Source: Citrobacter portucalensis (GTDB lineage: Bacteria > Pseudomonadota > Gammaproteobacteria > Enterobacterales > Enterobacteriaceae). From it: a DNA stretch of 64,000 nt. The position numbers and the translations under genes are program-made. Positions 30,531 through 38,982 of the stretch are shown here, piece by piece. Location: assembly GCF_002042885.1 (NCBI RefSeq), contig NZ_MVFY01000001.1, positions 434,001 to 498,000 of the forward strand, read 5' to 3'. A model generated the notes under the pieces. That model was not told the origin of the DNA and searched no databases. It saw only the letters and a program-made list of their open reading frames with translations. The first letter of the stretch is position 1. Every line of letters begins with the position of its first letter.

Positions 30531-30552
30531 ATACTATAGGGGGGTATACTAT
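30531..30552. promoter_or_regulatory. FrmR operator
   Basis: ATACTATA-GGGGGG-TATACTAT lies 12 bases upstream of the frmR ATG. A G-tract flanked by AT-rich inverted sequence is the known operator type of the FrmR/RcnR family. It would block the frmRA promoter. Confidence 0.8.
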
Positions 30553-30900
30553 CAGATTTGTTATTTGGCTGTAAAATATATGATTTATTTAATATCAGTA
30601 GCTTAGATTAAGCTGTTATCGGATATATGCGGACACCCGTTTACTATCGCCTGTGCAGGCAAACGGACCCCCGGTTTATATCCATAGCGCTATGTGGGTA
30701 TGAATGACTGTCGCCAGTTCCCGCTGGCGGCGGTCAACCACCTTCTAATAGTCACTACGCTGCGATGGAGCTGGGTGCTGATTACTGGCAATAAAAAAAT
30801 GCCCGAGGGCGGCTGATTTTGATGTATAACTGTTTAGCTAATTGGTTGATGATTAGTGTCTAATATCATTTCCCAAATATTGAAATTCGGCACAATTGAT
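30553..30900. other. Non-coding region with nested inverted repeats
   Basis: No gene is seen. A nested set of inverted repeats occupies 30621-30683: outer GGATATA/TATATCC, middle CCGTTT/AAACGG and inner GCCTG-TG-CAGGC. A perfect palindrome CATAGCGCTATG follows at 30683-30694. The rest shows no open frame of note. The right end is the leader of the next gene, without a strong ribosome binding site. Confidence 0.5.
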
Positions 30901-31353
30901 ATGAAATTATTAATATTTACCAGCCTATTAATCTGCACTTCCGCGTTCGCGACTGTTTCCCCTACTGGCCCAGAGGCAGCAGCATTGAAATTTAATCACT
31001 GGTATATTGCACAATTGTTAAAAGAGAAAAATCCTTTAACGGATTACGCTGGACTTAAACCTTACGTCACTACCAGCACGATTGCCGCATTGAAAAAATC
31101 TAATGCGGCTGACCCCAATACCGAAGACGTACCGGACTCTGATATGTTTATCAAAGCCCAGGATTATAGTGAAGACTGGCGGCAGATCGAGATTGTGTCG
31201 TCAGATTATGATCCCGTGTGTATGCAAGTTTATGTGTCGTTTGGAACGAATAAAGCACATACCGTTATCGACTGTATGGTGCAGGAAGGCGGGGCCTGGA
31301 AAGTTCAATCTGTAGCCAGACAGGATATCTTGCCGAACATCAGTCTAAAGTAA
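30901..31353 (+). CDS. Secreted DUF3828-like protein
   Basis: The 150-residue product from the ATG at 30901 starts with a clear Sec signal peptide (KLLIFTSLLICTSAFA). The mature part resembles small periplasmic DUF3828 proteins (pattern YDPVCMQVYVSFG, then VQEGGAWKVQSVARQD). The frame extends 15 codons upstream (30856), but these would spoil the signal peptide. The ribosome site is poor. Family assignment is moderate; role unknown. It sits alone in the variable stretch between frmR and cybB. Confidence 0.65.
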   Translation: MKLLIFTSLLICTSAFATVSPTGPEAAALKFNHWYIAQLLKEKNPLTDYAGLKPYVTTSTIAALKKSNAADPNTEDVPDSDMFIKAQDYSEDWRQIEIVSSDYDPVCMQVYVSFGTNKAHTVIDCMVQEGGAWKVQSVARQDILPNISLK

Positions 31354-31413
31354 TCTATGTAAAGCCCGTTAATTCGTATGGGCTTCATTCCCCTTAATTA
31401 TTTTTTCGTTGCG

Positions 31414-31704
31414 CTATAAGCTTGCGCAAATCGATACCAAACCGTTTTTTAATACCCCGAAGATAACTTCCTTCAGCCCCTTATAACCGAGCATACGCAA
31501 CACAAACACGATCTCATTGTGTGTAAATGTGACCTCGCCAACTTGCGGGATAGTGAACGTTACGTTTGGGAGGTGAGCTGTTGCAAACACCATGATCACT
31601 GCCCCGATCAGGACGTCACCGCAACATTCACGGAACTTTCCACCCCAATGAAAAAACCGAACGATAACGCCCAGGGCAACCAGGATTACTAATTTATGGT
31701 TCAC
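31414..31704 (-). CDS. Holin-like small membrane protein
   Basis: A 96-residue product starting at a GTG that overlaps the stop of the upstream gene (GTGA). It has hydrophobic segments at about residues 4-20 and 30-48, then a weaker one near the end (GYKGLKEVIFGVLKNGL). The arrangement HWGGKFRECCGDVLIGAVI then GYKGLKEVIFGVL resembles phage holins of the S/LydA type, but I cannot fix the family. No endolysin lies nearby, so it is either a prophage leftover or a reused membrane protein. Confidence 0.5.
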   Translation of the reverse strand: MNHKLVILVALGVIVRFFHWGGKFRECCGDVLIGAVIMVFATAHLPNVTFTIPQVGEVTFTHNEIVFVLRMLGYKGLKEVIFGVLKNGLVSICASL

Positions 31705-31949
31705 CGCAGCAGATTTATCAATACCTCATCACAGGCCATCGCGAGGGAACGGATATTATTCAGCATTTCAAGCACAACATTTTTGCCTCTTAGGCTCACA
31801 AGCTGATATTTTTCTTGTTTTACATCCGAAAAATAAACGCCATAGTAATTATATACTTGATCATCCACATGATTTTTCAGAGTAAACCGTGGCAGAAAAT
31901 AACGCCATAATCTACCTTTAGCTCTCGAAACTAAGGATTCTATGAACAT
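31701..31949 (-). CDS. Unrecognised 82-residue protein
   Basis: Not recognised. A soluble, Lys/Tyr-rich protein (for example YNYYGVYFSDVKQEKYQLVS) with no signal peptide or membrane segment. It lies upstream of the holin-like gene and overlaps it by four bases, so the two form a coupled pair. The start ATG at 31949 has only a weak ribosome site. Composition is AT-rich. Confidence 0.45.
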   Translation of the reverse strand: MFIESLVSRAKGRLWRYFLPRFTLKNHVDDQVYNYYGVYFSDVKQEKYQLVSLRGKNVVLEMLNNIRSLAMACDEVLINLLR

Positions 31950-32005
31950 AATTACGCTCTAACATCTTTAATTTGTCACAGTTAATGATAGTTCACTGTG
32001 CGAAT

Positions 32006-32043
32006 AAAAAAGCCCTCCCCATTCGATAATGTGGAGGGCTTTT
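32006..32043 (-). terminator. Terminator of the ompA-like gene
   Basis: Stem AGCCCTCC/GGAGGGCT with a 14-base loop, followed on the minus strand by TTTTT. It lies 11 bases after the stop of the OmpA paralogue. Confidence 0.88.
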
Positions 32044-32053
32044 GTACACCGAT

Positions 32054-33100
32054 TTAGTACTTATCAGTGATCTCAACAACGACATGGCGATCTGGAGCAA
32101 GGCAATTAATCAGCTGCTGTCCGGTCTGCCCATCACAACTGGATCCCGTGACAGAATCACTCGAACCATGTCCTTGTGCAGTAATATTTGCAGCTGGCAT
32201 GCCTAACGCGACTAATTCATCGACAACAGCCTGCGCGCGCTGGGCTGACAGTTGCTGGTTATAATCTGCGGCTCCGGTGCGATCGCTATAGCCAATAACA
32301 ACGGTCGCTTTGTCTTTGGCCGGTTGCAGACCGGGATTTCGGTATAACTGCGCAATCGCCGCTTTCCCTTCTGGGGTTAATGCTGCTGAATCATAACCAA
32401 ACATCACATCAGATTTTAAGTTAAAACGCTGAGGTTCAGGCGCAGGAGTTGCGGCAACTGCCGGTGCAGGCGTAACCTCCGCGTCGTCATGCTGGCCAAA
32501 ACGATATGACAACCCAGCGGTAACGGAACTAATATCACTTGATACGCCAATCTGGTTTTCATTACCCACATTGCTCACCCATTGATATTCCACGCGACCA
32601 GCCCAGTTCTTGTTAAAGGCATATTCCGTACCAACAGCCACAACCGGACGCACACCAGTATCAAAGCGGTTATTGCCTTTAATATCTGACTCCGCGCGAT
32701 ATCCCATTGCCCCTGCACGACCGTAGAGATCCCAATCATCAGTCAAACCATAACTTGCTTTCAGCGATAATTGCAGACCCTGGCTTTTCATTTGAGAACC
32801 AGAAGAACCATTTTTACCGTTGAATTGCATATTACCTAAATAATCATAGCCGCCTTCAACTGCCAGCCATGGAGTAATCTGGTAGCCTGTAAATACCCCG
32901 CCACCGACGTTATCGCTATCAAAACCAACATCACCATATTTATTACCATTGGCCCCCGTTTGCTGGCTTGCGCTGGTATCAAAGTAATGTGACCAACCAA
33001 ATTTCCCACCAGCATACCAGGTTCCCGCATCCGCTGCGGCAAATGCCGTAGTCGCGGTCAGCGCATTTGCAATAATGAGTGTAATAAGCGTCTTTTTCAT
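32054..33100 (-). CDS. OmpA-family outer-membrane protein (paralogue)
   Basis: A 348-residue porin-like protein with a 22-residue Sec signal peptide. It has an N-terminal eight-stranded barrel (GTWYAGGKFGWSHY ... VTAGLSYRFGQ), a Pro/Ala-rich hinge (TPAPAVAATPAPEPQ), and a C-terminal peptidoglycan-binding OmpA domain (FGYDSAALTPEGKAAI, SDRTGAADYNQQLSAQRA). Two cysteines near the end match OmpA. It is similar to but not the housekeeping ompA, which lies elsewhere in enterobacteria. Its TATAAT box is at 33110-33115, close to the ATG. umuDC lies upstream on the same strand. Confidence 0.9.
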   Translation of the reverse strand: MKKTLITLIIANALTATTAFAAADAGTWYAGGKFGWSHYFDTSASQQTGANGNKYGDVGFDSDNVGGGVFTGYQITPWLAVEGGYDYLGNMQFNGKNGSSGSQMKSQGLQLSLKASYGLTDDWDLYGRAGAMGYRAESDIKGNNRFDTGVRPVVAVGTEYAFNKNWAGRVEYQWVSNVGNENQIGVSSDISSVTAGLSYRFGQHDDAEVTPAPAVAATPAPEPQRFNLKSDVMFGYDSAALTPEGKAAIAQLYRNPGLQPAKDKATVVIGYSDRTGAADYNQQLSAQRAQAVVDELVALGMPAANITAQGHGSSDSVTGSSCDGQTGQQLINCLAPDRHVVVEITDKY

Positions 33101-33250
33101 AAATTTCCTATTATAGACTTGCCGTTTGTCAGTTAGTTATCTGTTAGTCGGCGCTACAATAAGATTTTTAATGAAGGCTGATAATCGTTTTTTTATTTAT
33201 TTCTGGACAGTTTTAGAATCGCTCTGGACGCTTATTTACGATAACAATGG

Positions 33251-34519
33251 CTATCCCACCCGCAGTAAATCGCTATATCTCGTTGTATAACGCGGTGAAA
33301 GCATATCTCGCTTCATTGCCCACGGTTGTTGTATACCTTGTCCGGCAAAATAGAGTGTTCCTTTACCCTTTTCAGCATTGAGTGTATCCAGAACGGCCAT
33401 CAGCTTATCGCTGTTATGCCGTGGGGCGTTGTCATCAAACAGATTCAACTGCGCAACGCCAGAACTAAAAAAATCGCCCAGCATGACCCCTGCTTTTTGA
33501 TAACGCAGCCCCTCCCGCCATATTGCGTCCAGGCTACGTGTGGCCGCCCTTATAATTTCCCGACTATCCTGGGTTGGTGTCAGCAGTTTTATCGATGCGC
33601 TGTTACCGTAATACGGTTCATTCAGGGAAAATGGGCTGGTTTTGATAAACGTAGAGATAAACCGGCAGAACTGGTGCTCTCTGCGTAATTTTTCCGCAGC
33701 ACGTGCAGCATAGGTACAAATAGCCTCTCTCATCGCATTGTAATCCGTGAGTTTTTCACCAAACGATCTTGAACAAATGATCTCCTGCTTAACTGGCGCA
33801 AACTCTTCCAACGCCAGGCACGGTTCACCGCGCAATTCCCGCACAGTGCGCTCAAGCACAACGTTGAAATGTTTGCGGATAAAGCGAATATCGGTATCCG
33901 CTAGATCGCAGACCGTTTTAATGCCCATAGCGTCCAGTTTTTTACTGATACGGCGTCCGACCCCCCAGACTTCATCAACCGGGAGCGCAGCCATCAGCTT
34001 ACGCTGACGCTCAATATTCGAGAGATCCACCACCCCGTCAGTCTGTTCCTGCCACTTTTTGGCAGCATGGTTCGCCAGCTTGGCCAGGGTTTTGGTCTGG
34101 GCGATACCGACCCCAACCGTGAGGCGCGTTTTCTGTAAAATGGTTTCTCTGATTTCACGACCAAAATCTGTAAGATCCCTGCAGTTTCGCACGCCGGTTA
34201 AATCACAAAAGGCTTCATCGATACTGTACATTTCCACGCGCGGAGACAGCTCCTCCAGAATCGACATTACCCTGCTGCTCATATCCGCATACAGCTCGTA
34301 GTTCGAACTAAAGCAGAACACGCCGCAGCGCCTGAACAGATCTTTCTGTTTGAAGTATGGTGCTCCCATATTGACGCCAAGCGCCTTCGCTTCCGCGCTG
34401 CTGGCAATGACGCAGCCATCATTATTTGAAAGAACAACAACGGGTTTACCTTTCAGGTCCGGTCGGAATGCCGATTCACAACTGGCATAAAACGAATTAA
34501 CATCCACCAGCGCAAACAT
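33251..34519 (-). CDS. umuC: UmuC, catalytic subunit of DNA polymerase V
   Basis: Y-family translesion polymerase of 422 residues. Motifs are [14 protein letters not shown] at the start, [14 protein letters not shown], and the catalytic [13 protein letters not shown] helix-hairpin-helix ([16 protein letters not shown]) follows. Length matches E. coli UmuC. It forms Pol V with UmuD'2 during the SOS response. It starts two bases after the umuD stop and shares the LexA-controlled promoter. Confidence 0.95.
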   Translation of the reverse strand: MFALVDVNSFYASCESAFRPDLKGKPVVVLSNNDGCVIASSAEAKALGVNMGAPYFKQKDLFRRCGVFCFSSNYELYADMSSRVMSILEELSPRVEMYSIDEAFCDLTGVRNCRDLTDFGREIRETILQKTRLTVGVGIAQTKTLAKLANHAAKKWQEQTDGVVDLSNIERQRKLMAALPVDEVWGVGRRISKKLDAMGIKTVCDLADTDIRFIRKHFNVVLERTVRELRGEPCLALEEFAPVKQEIICSRSFGEKLTDYNAMREAICTYAARAAEKLRREHQFCRFISTFIKTSPFSLNEPYYGNSASIKLLTPTQDSREIIRAATRSLDAIWREGLRYQKAGVMLGDFFSSGVAQLNLFDDNAPRHNSDKLMAVLDTLNAEKGKGTLYFAGQGIQQPWAMKRDMLSPRYTTRYSDLLRVG

Positions 34520-34521
34520 AA

Positions 34522-34941
34522 TCAGCCCGCGGATTTAATGATAAATGTCACCACACCAAATATATCCAGTGTGTCCTCGCTGCCGATCATGATCGGCGCG
34601 TAGGCGCTGTTCTCTGGCTTCAACATCACCACCGGATGCAATTGCAGGCGCTTAACGGTGAATTCGCCTTCAATAGCAGCAATCACAATGTCTCCGTGGG
34701 CCGCTTTTCTGGCACTGTCGACTACCAGCAAGTCGCCAGCACCGATCCCTGCCCCCATCATGGAGTCGCCAGACGATTTAACAAAATAGGTTGCGCTGGG
34801 ATGCTGCACCAACAGGTCGTTAAGATCGATACGTTTCTCAACGTAATCCTGCGCCGGAGAAGGAAAACCGCAGGGCACGAGATCGCTAAATAGCGGGAAT
34901 TGTTTGATTTCGCGATGTTCTACTGGCTGGAAAAACAACAT
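34522..34941 (-). CDS. umuD: UmuD, SOS mutagenesis protein
   Basis: A 139-residue LexA-like protein. All functional residues are in the standard places: cleavage site Cys24-Gly25, nucleophile Ser60 ([10 protein letters not shown]) and general base Lys97 (EFTVKR). RecA filaments trigger self-cleavage to UmuD', the active partner of UmuC. A LexA box lies 22 bases upstream of the ATG. Confidence 0.95.
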   Translation of the reverse strand: MLFFQPVEHREIKQFPLFSDLVPCGFPSPAQDYVEKRIDLNDLLVQHPSATYFVKSSGDSMMGAGIGAGDLLVVDSARKAAHGDIVIAAIEGEFTVKRLQLHPVVMLKPENSAYAPIMIGSEDTLDIFGVVTFIIKSAG

Positions 34942-34962
34942 AATAATCTGCCTCTCATGTAA

Positions 34963-34978
34963 CTGTATTTATATACAG
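34963..34978. promoter_or_regulatory. LexA box of umuDC
   Basis: CTGTATTTATATACAG fits the consensus CTGT-N8-ACAG exactly, with the AT-rich centre seen at strong SOS promoters. It is placed to cover the umuD promoter. Confidence 0.93.
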
Positions 34979-35201
34979 TAGTTTTAATGAGGACAGTGAT
35001 CAAGTGACAGACGTGGCGAACTGAGCGTTGTTTAATCATCTTGCCGGTAAGCGTTTATGCTATCTGGAAAAATAATTTTCGGTTTTATTCCACAGAAGAA
35101 AGTACAAATTTTCGCGACATGTACTCAGCCGGAATGATAACGACTACGGCGCCCTGAAAGCGCGTATAGTGGCGTACTAAAATCATTAAAACGGACACAT
35201 T

Positions 35202-36128
35202 ATGACCACCGCAGGGAAAAGTCATCCGCTGGCCATTGGCGGCCTCATCACCTTAACGCTCATCTGGAGCTACAGCTGGATCGCGATGAAACAGGTCACG
35301 CACTACATCGGCGCGTTCGACTTCACTGCACTACGCTGTTCTTTTGGAGCATTATTGTTATTCATCGTTCTGTTACTGCGTGGCCGAGGAATGCGCCCGA
35401 CACCTTTCGGCTATACGTTAGCGATCGCCTTACTACAAACATGCGGCATGGTTGGATTATCACAATGGGCGCTAGTCAGCGGCGGTGCAGGTAAAGTAGC
35501 CATACTGAGTTATACCATGCCATTCTGGGTGGTGATTATGGCCGCCATTTTCCTCGGTGAACGCATGCGGCGTTTACAGTATTTCGCCATTGCCGTGGCA
35601 GCTGCGGGATTATTGCTGGTTTTACAGCCATGGCAACTGAACTTTGCCTCAATGCAGAGCGCGCTACTGGCGATCCTTTCTGGGATCAGTTGGGGGGCCA
35701 GCGCGATTGTCGCCAAGCGAATGTATACCCGCCATCCGAATATCGATCTGTTAGCGCTGACCGCATGGCAGATGCTGTATGCCGCGCTGGTGATGAGCCT
35801 GGTGGCCTGGCTGGTTCCACAGCGAGATCCAGACTGGCAACCTGTCGTTTTCTGGGCATTAGCTTATAGCGCCGTGCTGGCGACGGCGCTGGCATGGAGT
35901 TTATGGCTGTTTGTGTTGCGTAACTTACCAGCCAGTATTGCCAGCTTAAGTACGCTGGCGGTACCTGTCTGTGGCGTTCTGTTTTCCTGGTGGTTGCTGG
36001 GTGAAGAGCCTGGCGTTGTTGAAGGTTGCGGTATTGTGCTGATTGTTGTTGCGCTGGCTATCGTCAGCCTGAAAAAACGCGTCTCCCAGGTTCAAAGCGT
36101 ACGAAAAGCACCATCCTGCGAAAATTAA
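35202..36128 (+). CDS. EamA/DMT-family transporter
   Basis: A 308-residue exporter-like protein with ten hydrophobic segments in two EamA repeats; the first repeat starts near [18 protein letters not shown]. It is not the same as the EamA gene at 14915 (clearly different sequence). It stands alone between umuDC (divergent) and cybB (convergent). Substrate unknown. Confidence 0.87.
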   Translation: MTTAGKSHPLAIGGLITLTLIWSYSWIAMKQVTHYIGAFDFTALRCSFGALLLFIVLLLRGRGMRPTPFGYTLAIALLQTCGMVGLSQWALVSGGAGKVAILSYTMPFWVVIMAAIFLGERMRRLQYFAIAVAAAGLLLVLQPWQLNFASMQSALLAILSGISWGASAIVAKRMYTRHPNIDLLALTAWQMLYAALVMSLVAWLVPQRDPDWQPVVFWALAYSAVLATALAWSLWLFVLRNLPASIASLSTLAVPVCGVLFSWWLLGEEPGVVEGCGIVLIVVALAIVSLKKRVSQVQSVRKAPSCEN

Positions 36129-36134
36129 TCGGCT

Positions 36135-36160
36135 AAAAAAATGCCCCGCATTTGCGGGGC
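36135..36160 (-). terminator. Terminator downstream of cybB
   Basis: Stem GCCCCGC/GCGGGGC with loop ATTT, followed by TTTTTTT on the minus strand, right after the cybB stop. It probably also slows convergent transcripts from the EamA gene. Confidence 0.88.
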
Positions 36161-36166
36161 GTTACC

Positions 36167-36697
36167 TCAGGAGCGTTTACGCGGCATCATGCGCAATAGC
36201 GTATTATCCTTCCAGAAATAGTGATGCATCAGGGCGGCAACGGCATGCAGACCAATAACAAAATAACCCAGGTTTGCCAGCGTCACGTGCCAGGACTTCA
36301 GCATATCCACTAAATCAAAGTTAGCCTCTGCCGCATGCGGCATAACGATGCCGAATGCAATCCACGGATTACCCCGGTTGTACATCATCACCAGCCCAAT
36401 AATAGGCAGCACAATAAACAACAGATAGATAACCAGATGCCCCAGATGCGCCATGCCGGTCATCATTGGCTTTGGTTTTGGCACAATCGGCGGTGCCGGA
36501 TATTTCAGCCTGACCAGCAGACGCGCCACCATCAGCGTTAATATCGTGATACCACAGGATACGTGCACCATGTTGAATAAGGGACGATAGCTGCGCGGGA
36601 AAAATCCGCGAAACTCCATGGCGCTATAGGCCACAATAACTAACAAAAAGACCAGCCAGTGAATACCGATTTGCAGGCCAGAATACTTATTCCCCAT
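36167..36697 (-). CDS. cybB: CybB, cytochrome b561
   Basis: Di-heme membrane cytochrome of 176 residues with four hydrophobic segments. Candidate heme-ligand histidines are in IGIHWLVF, MVHVSCG, SWHVTLANLGYFVIGLHA. E. coli CybB oxidises superoxide to pass electrons to quinone (recalled). The start at 36697 has AGGAAG eight bases away and gives the known N-terminus NKYSGLQIGIHWLVF; the frame opens 12 codons earlier. Confidence 0.94.
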   Translation of the reverse strand: MGNKYSGLQIGIHWLVFLLVIVAYSAMEFRGFFPRSYRPLFNMVHVSCGITILTLMVARLLVRLKYPAPPIVPKPKPMMTGMAHLGHLVIYLLFIVLPIIGLVMMYNRGNPWIAFGIVMPHAAEANFDLVDMLKSWHVTLANLGYFVIGLHAVAALMHHYFWKDNTLLRMMPRKRS

Positions 36698-36886
36698 AAC
36701 ACTTCCTGAATAAAAACAATAATGCGTCAACATAACGGGCTTTTGTTAAAAATTCATTAACTTTTGTTCACCCATTTTCAGTCGCTTACGCTTAACAGCA
36801 AGAACCGCTATTGCCGAGGATGCCTGTCTGGACTAAGCCTGGTAAGGAAAATATGTCGTACCGCCTCATCCTGACAGGAGAAAACC

Positions 36887-37888
36887 ATGAGTAAAATTGG
36901 CATTAACGGTTTTGGTCGTATCGGTCGTCTGGTATTGCGTCGGCTACTGGAAGTCAAAAGCAACGTGGAGGTTGTGGCCATTAATGACCTCACCTCGCCC
37001 AAAATTCTCGCCTATCTGTTAAAGCACGATTCAAACTACGGCCCGTTTCCCTGGAGCATCGACTTTACCGAAGACGCGCTGATTGTCGACGGTAAAAAAA
37101 TCGCAGTCTACGCAGAAAAAGAGGCCAAAAATATCCCGTGGAAAACCACTGGCGCTGAGATAATCATCGAATGCACCGGTTTTTATACCTCGACAGAAAA
37201 AGCCAACGCACACCTGGATGCAGGGGCCAAAAAAGTGCTGATATCCGCCCCGGCTGGCGACATGAAGACCATTGTCTTTAACGTCAACGACGACACAATG
37301 GATGCGAACGATCGGATTATCTCGGTCGCATCGTGCACCACCAACTGCCTGGCACCGATGGCGAAAGCGCTGCACGATAGCTTCGGTATTCAGCTTGGCA
37401 CTATGACCACCATCCACGCCTACACGGGAACGCAGTCGCTGGTTGATGGTCCACGCGGGAAAGATCTGCGCGCCTCACGGGCAGCAGCAGAGAACATCAT
37501 TCCCCATACCACTGGTGCCGCCAAGGCCATTGGTCTGGTTATTCCGGCGTTGAGCGGAAAATTAAAAGGCCATGCCCAGCGTGTTCCGGTGAAAACAGGA
37601 TCTGTCACGGAACTGGTATCGATATTGGGGAAAAAAGTCACTGCTGAAGAGGTCAACAACGCGCTGAAAAAAGCCACGCAAAATAATGAGTCGTTTGGTT
37701 ATACCGACGAGGAAATCGTCTCGTCAGATGTCATTGGCTCGCATTTCGGTTCGGTATTTGATGCAACACAAACCGAGATTACCGAAGTGGGCGATCTGCA
37801 ACTGGTAAAAACCGTCGCCTGGTACGATAACGAATACGGTTTTGTCACCCAGCTTATTCGTACGCTGGATAAATTTATCAAGCTCTAA
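36887..37888 (+). CDS. gapC: GapC, glyceraldehyde-3-phosphate dehydrogenase (intact)
   Basis: A 333-residue NAD-type GAPDH with the Rossmann motif [15 protein letters not shown] and the catalytic Cys in [12 protein letters not shown], plus the usual C-terminal WYDNEYGF. Every key motif is present with no frameshift, whereas gapC of E. coli K-12 is a pseudogene. An AGGAG site supports the ATG. It sits next to cybB as in E. coli. Confidence 0.94.
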   Translation: MSKIGINGFGRIGRLVLRRLLEVKSNVEVVAINDLTSPKILAYLLKHDSNYGPFPWSIDFTEDALIVDGKKIAVYAEKEAKNIPWKTTGAEIIIECTGFYTSTEKANAHLDAGAKKVLISAPAGDMKTIVFNVNDDTMDANDRIISVASCTTNCLAPMAKALHDSFGIQLGTMTTIHAYTGTQSLVDGPRGKDLRASRAAAENIIPHTTGAAKAIGLVIPALSGKLKGHAQRVPVKTGSVTELVSILGKKVTAEEVNNALKKATQNNESFGYTDEEIVSSDVIGSHFGSVFDATQTEITEVGDLQLVKTVAWYDNEYGFVTQLIRTLDKFIKL

Positions 37889-37894
37889 TGTTCT

Positions 37895-37914
37895 GGCGGA
37901 GGCCTGCCTCCGCC
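37895..37914 (+). terminator. Terminator of gapC
   Basis: Perfect stem GGCGGAGG/CCTCCGCC with loop CCTG, followed by CTCTTTCATTT, six bases after the gapC stop. Confidence 0.85.
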
Positions 37915-38014
37915 CTCTTTCATTTCCCGCGAATTCAATACGTTGTGAGTCTCTACCCGTTTTCGATTCACTGACTGTGCTATAGCTAACCTTTGCCACT
38001 GAGGGAGCATAGTA

Positions 38015-38941
38015 ATGGAAGCACTGAGTCGTGAAACGTTAGAAAACATGATGGAGCAAGCCGTTGCCCACGCAACCACCGTCTCATTCTGGCCGCAGAG
38101 TGAAGCCCCCGGAGCAAAAAACAGCGATGCGGTGTTTACGCCTGAACCCCGACATACAGGAACATCTCAGTATGATCGTGCGGTCACCGGTATTCGTGCC
38201 CCGGAAATTACCGTTTATGCCCCCAAAAAACCTAACGGCGTAGGGATCCTTGTTACACCGGGAGGTTCTTACCGTCGCGTGGTGATGGATAAAGAAGGCA
38301 GCGTACTGGCACCATTCTTTAACGCCCGCGGTTATACCCTGTTTGTGATGACCTACCGCATGCCGGGTGATGGCCATGAGGAAGGTGCAAACGCGCCGCT
38401 GGCCGATGCCCAGCGCGCCATGCGCTACATTCGCGCCAACGCCCATGAATGGAAAATTAACCCTGATCGTATCGGTGTGTTGGGCTTTTCTTCCGGTGGT
38501 CACGTGGCCGCCAGCCTGGGAACCCGGTTTGCCGAACCGGTTTATACACCGATTGATAGCATAGACGAGCAACCTGCGCGTCCTGCGTTCATGGCGTTGG
38601 TCTACCCGGTGATTACTCTGCGCGAAGACATCGGTCACCCGGGCTCTCGTCTTGAGCTGGTTGGCGCTACGCCAGAAAAGGAAGATCTGCGCCACTATTC
38701 TCTGGAAGAGCGAGTGGATAACACGACACCGTCGACATTCCTGCTACACGCCATCGACGATCCGGCGGTGAAAGTAGAAAACAGCCTGGTTTTCTTTAAT
38801 GCGCTACGTGGGCTGGGCGTTCCGGTCGAAATGCATCTGTTTGAACGCGGTAAGCACGGATTTGGTATTCGCGATGCGCAAGGGTTACCGCTGGCCATCT
38901 GGCCGGAAATGATGATGAACTGGATCGCCACCAAAGTGTGA
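38015..38941 (+). CDS. Alpha/beta hydrolase, esterase/lipase-like
   Basis: A 308-residue alpha/beta hydrolase. The oxyanion loop is LVTPGGSYR (HGGG-like position), the nucleophile elbow is GFSSGGHVAASLG, and the likely acid and histidine lie in HAIDDPAV and GKHGFG. This pattern is of acetyl-xylan-esterase or endo-xylanase-associated esterases (BD-FAE type). No signal peptide, so cytosolic. There is no K-12 counterpart between gapC and aldA as far as I recall. GGGAG supports the ATG. Confidence 0.85.
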   Translation: MEALSRETLENMMEQAVAHATTVSFWPQSEAPGAKNSDAVFTPEPRHTGTSQYDRAVTGIRAPEITVYAPKKPNGVGILVTPGGSYRRVVMDKEGSVLAPFFNARGYTLFVMTYRMPGDGHEEGANAPLADAQRAMRYIRANAHEWKINPDRIGVLGFSSGGHVAASLGTRFAEPVYTPIDSIDEQPARPAFMALVYPVITLREDIGHPGSRLELVGATPEKEDLRHYSLEERVDNTTPSTFLLHAIDDPAVKVENSLVFFNALRGLGVPVEMHLFERGKHGFGIRDAQGLPLAIWPEMMMNWIATKV

Positions 38942-38947
38942 GAATTG

Positions 38948-38976
38948 CGCCGGGTGGCGTACAGGCTCACCCGGCG
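38948..38976. repeat. REP-like palindrome between esterase gene and aldA
   Basis: Stem CGCCGGGTG/CACCCGGCG lies at the junction of the two convergent genes. The GCCGGGTGGCG core is the enterobacterial REP type, and it may also act as a terminator. Confidence 0.7.
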
Positions 38977-38982
38977 AAAAAC

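Noticed and set aside
30621-30683. Possible RydC small RNA, suggested by a CCCGT...CGCCTGT likeness
   Set aside because: The similarity is short, the pseudoknot arms and 3' terminator of RydC are absent, and the element is not next to cybB.
38084-38695. A 203-codon minus-strand open frame
   Set aside because: Antisense to the alpha/beta hydrolase, whose catalytic motifs are clear in the other strand.
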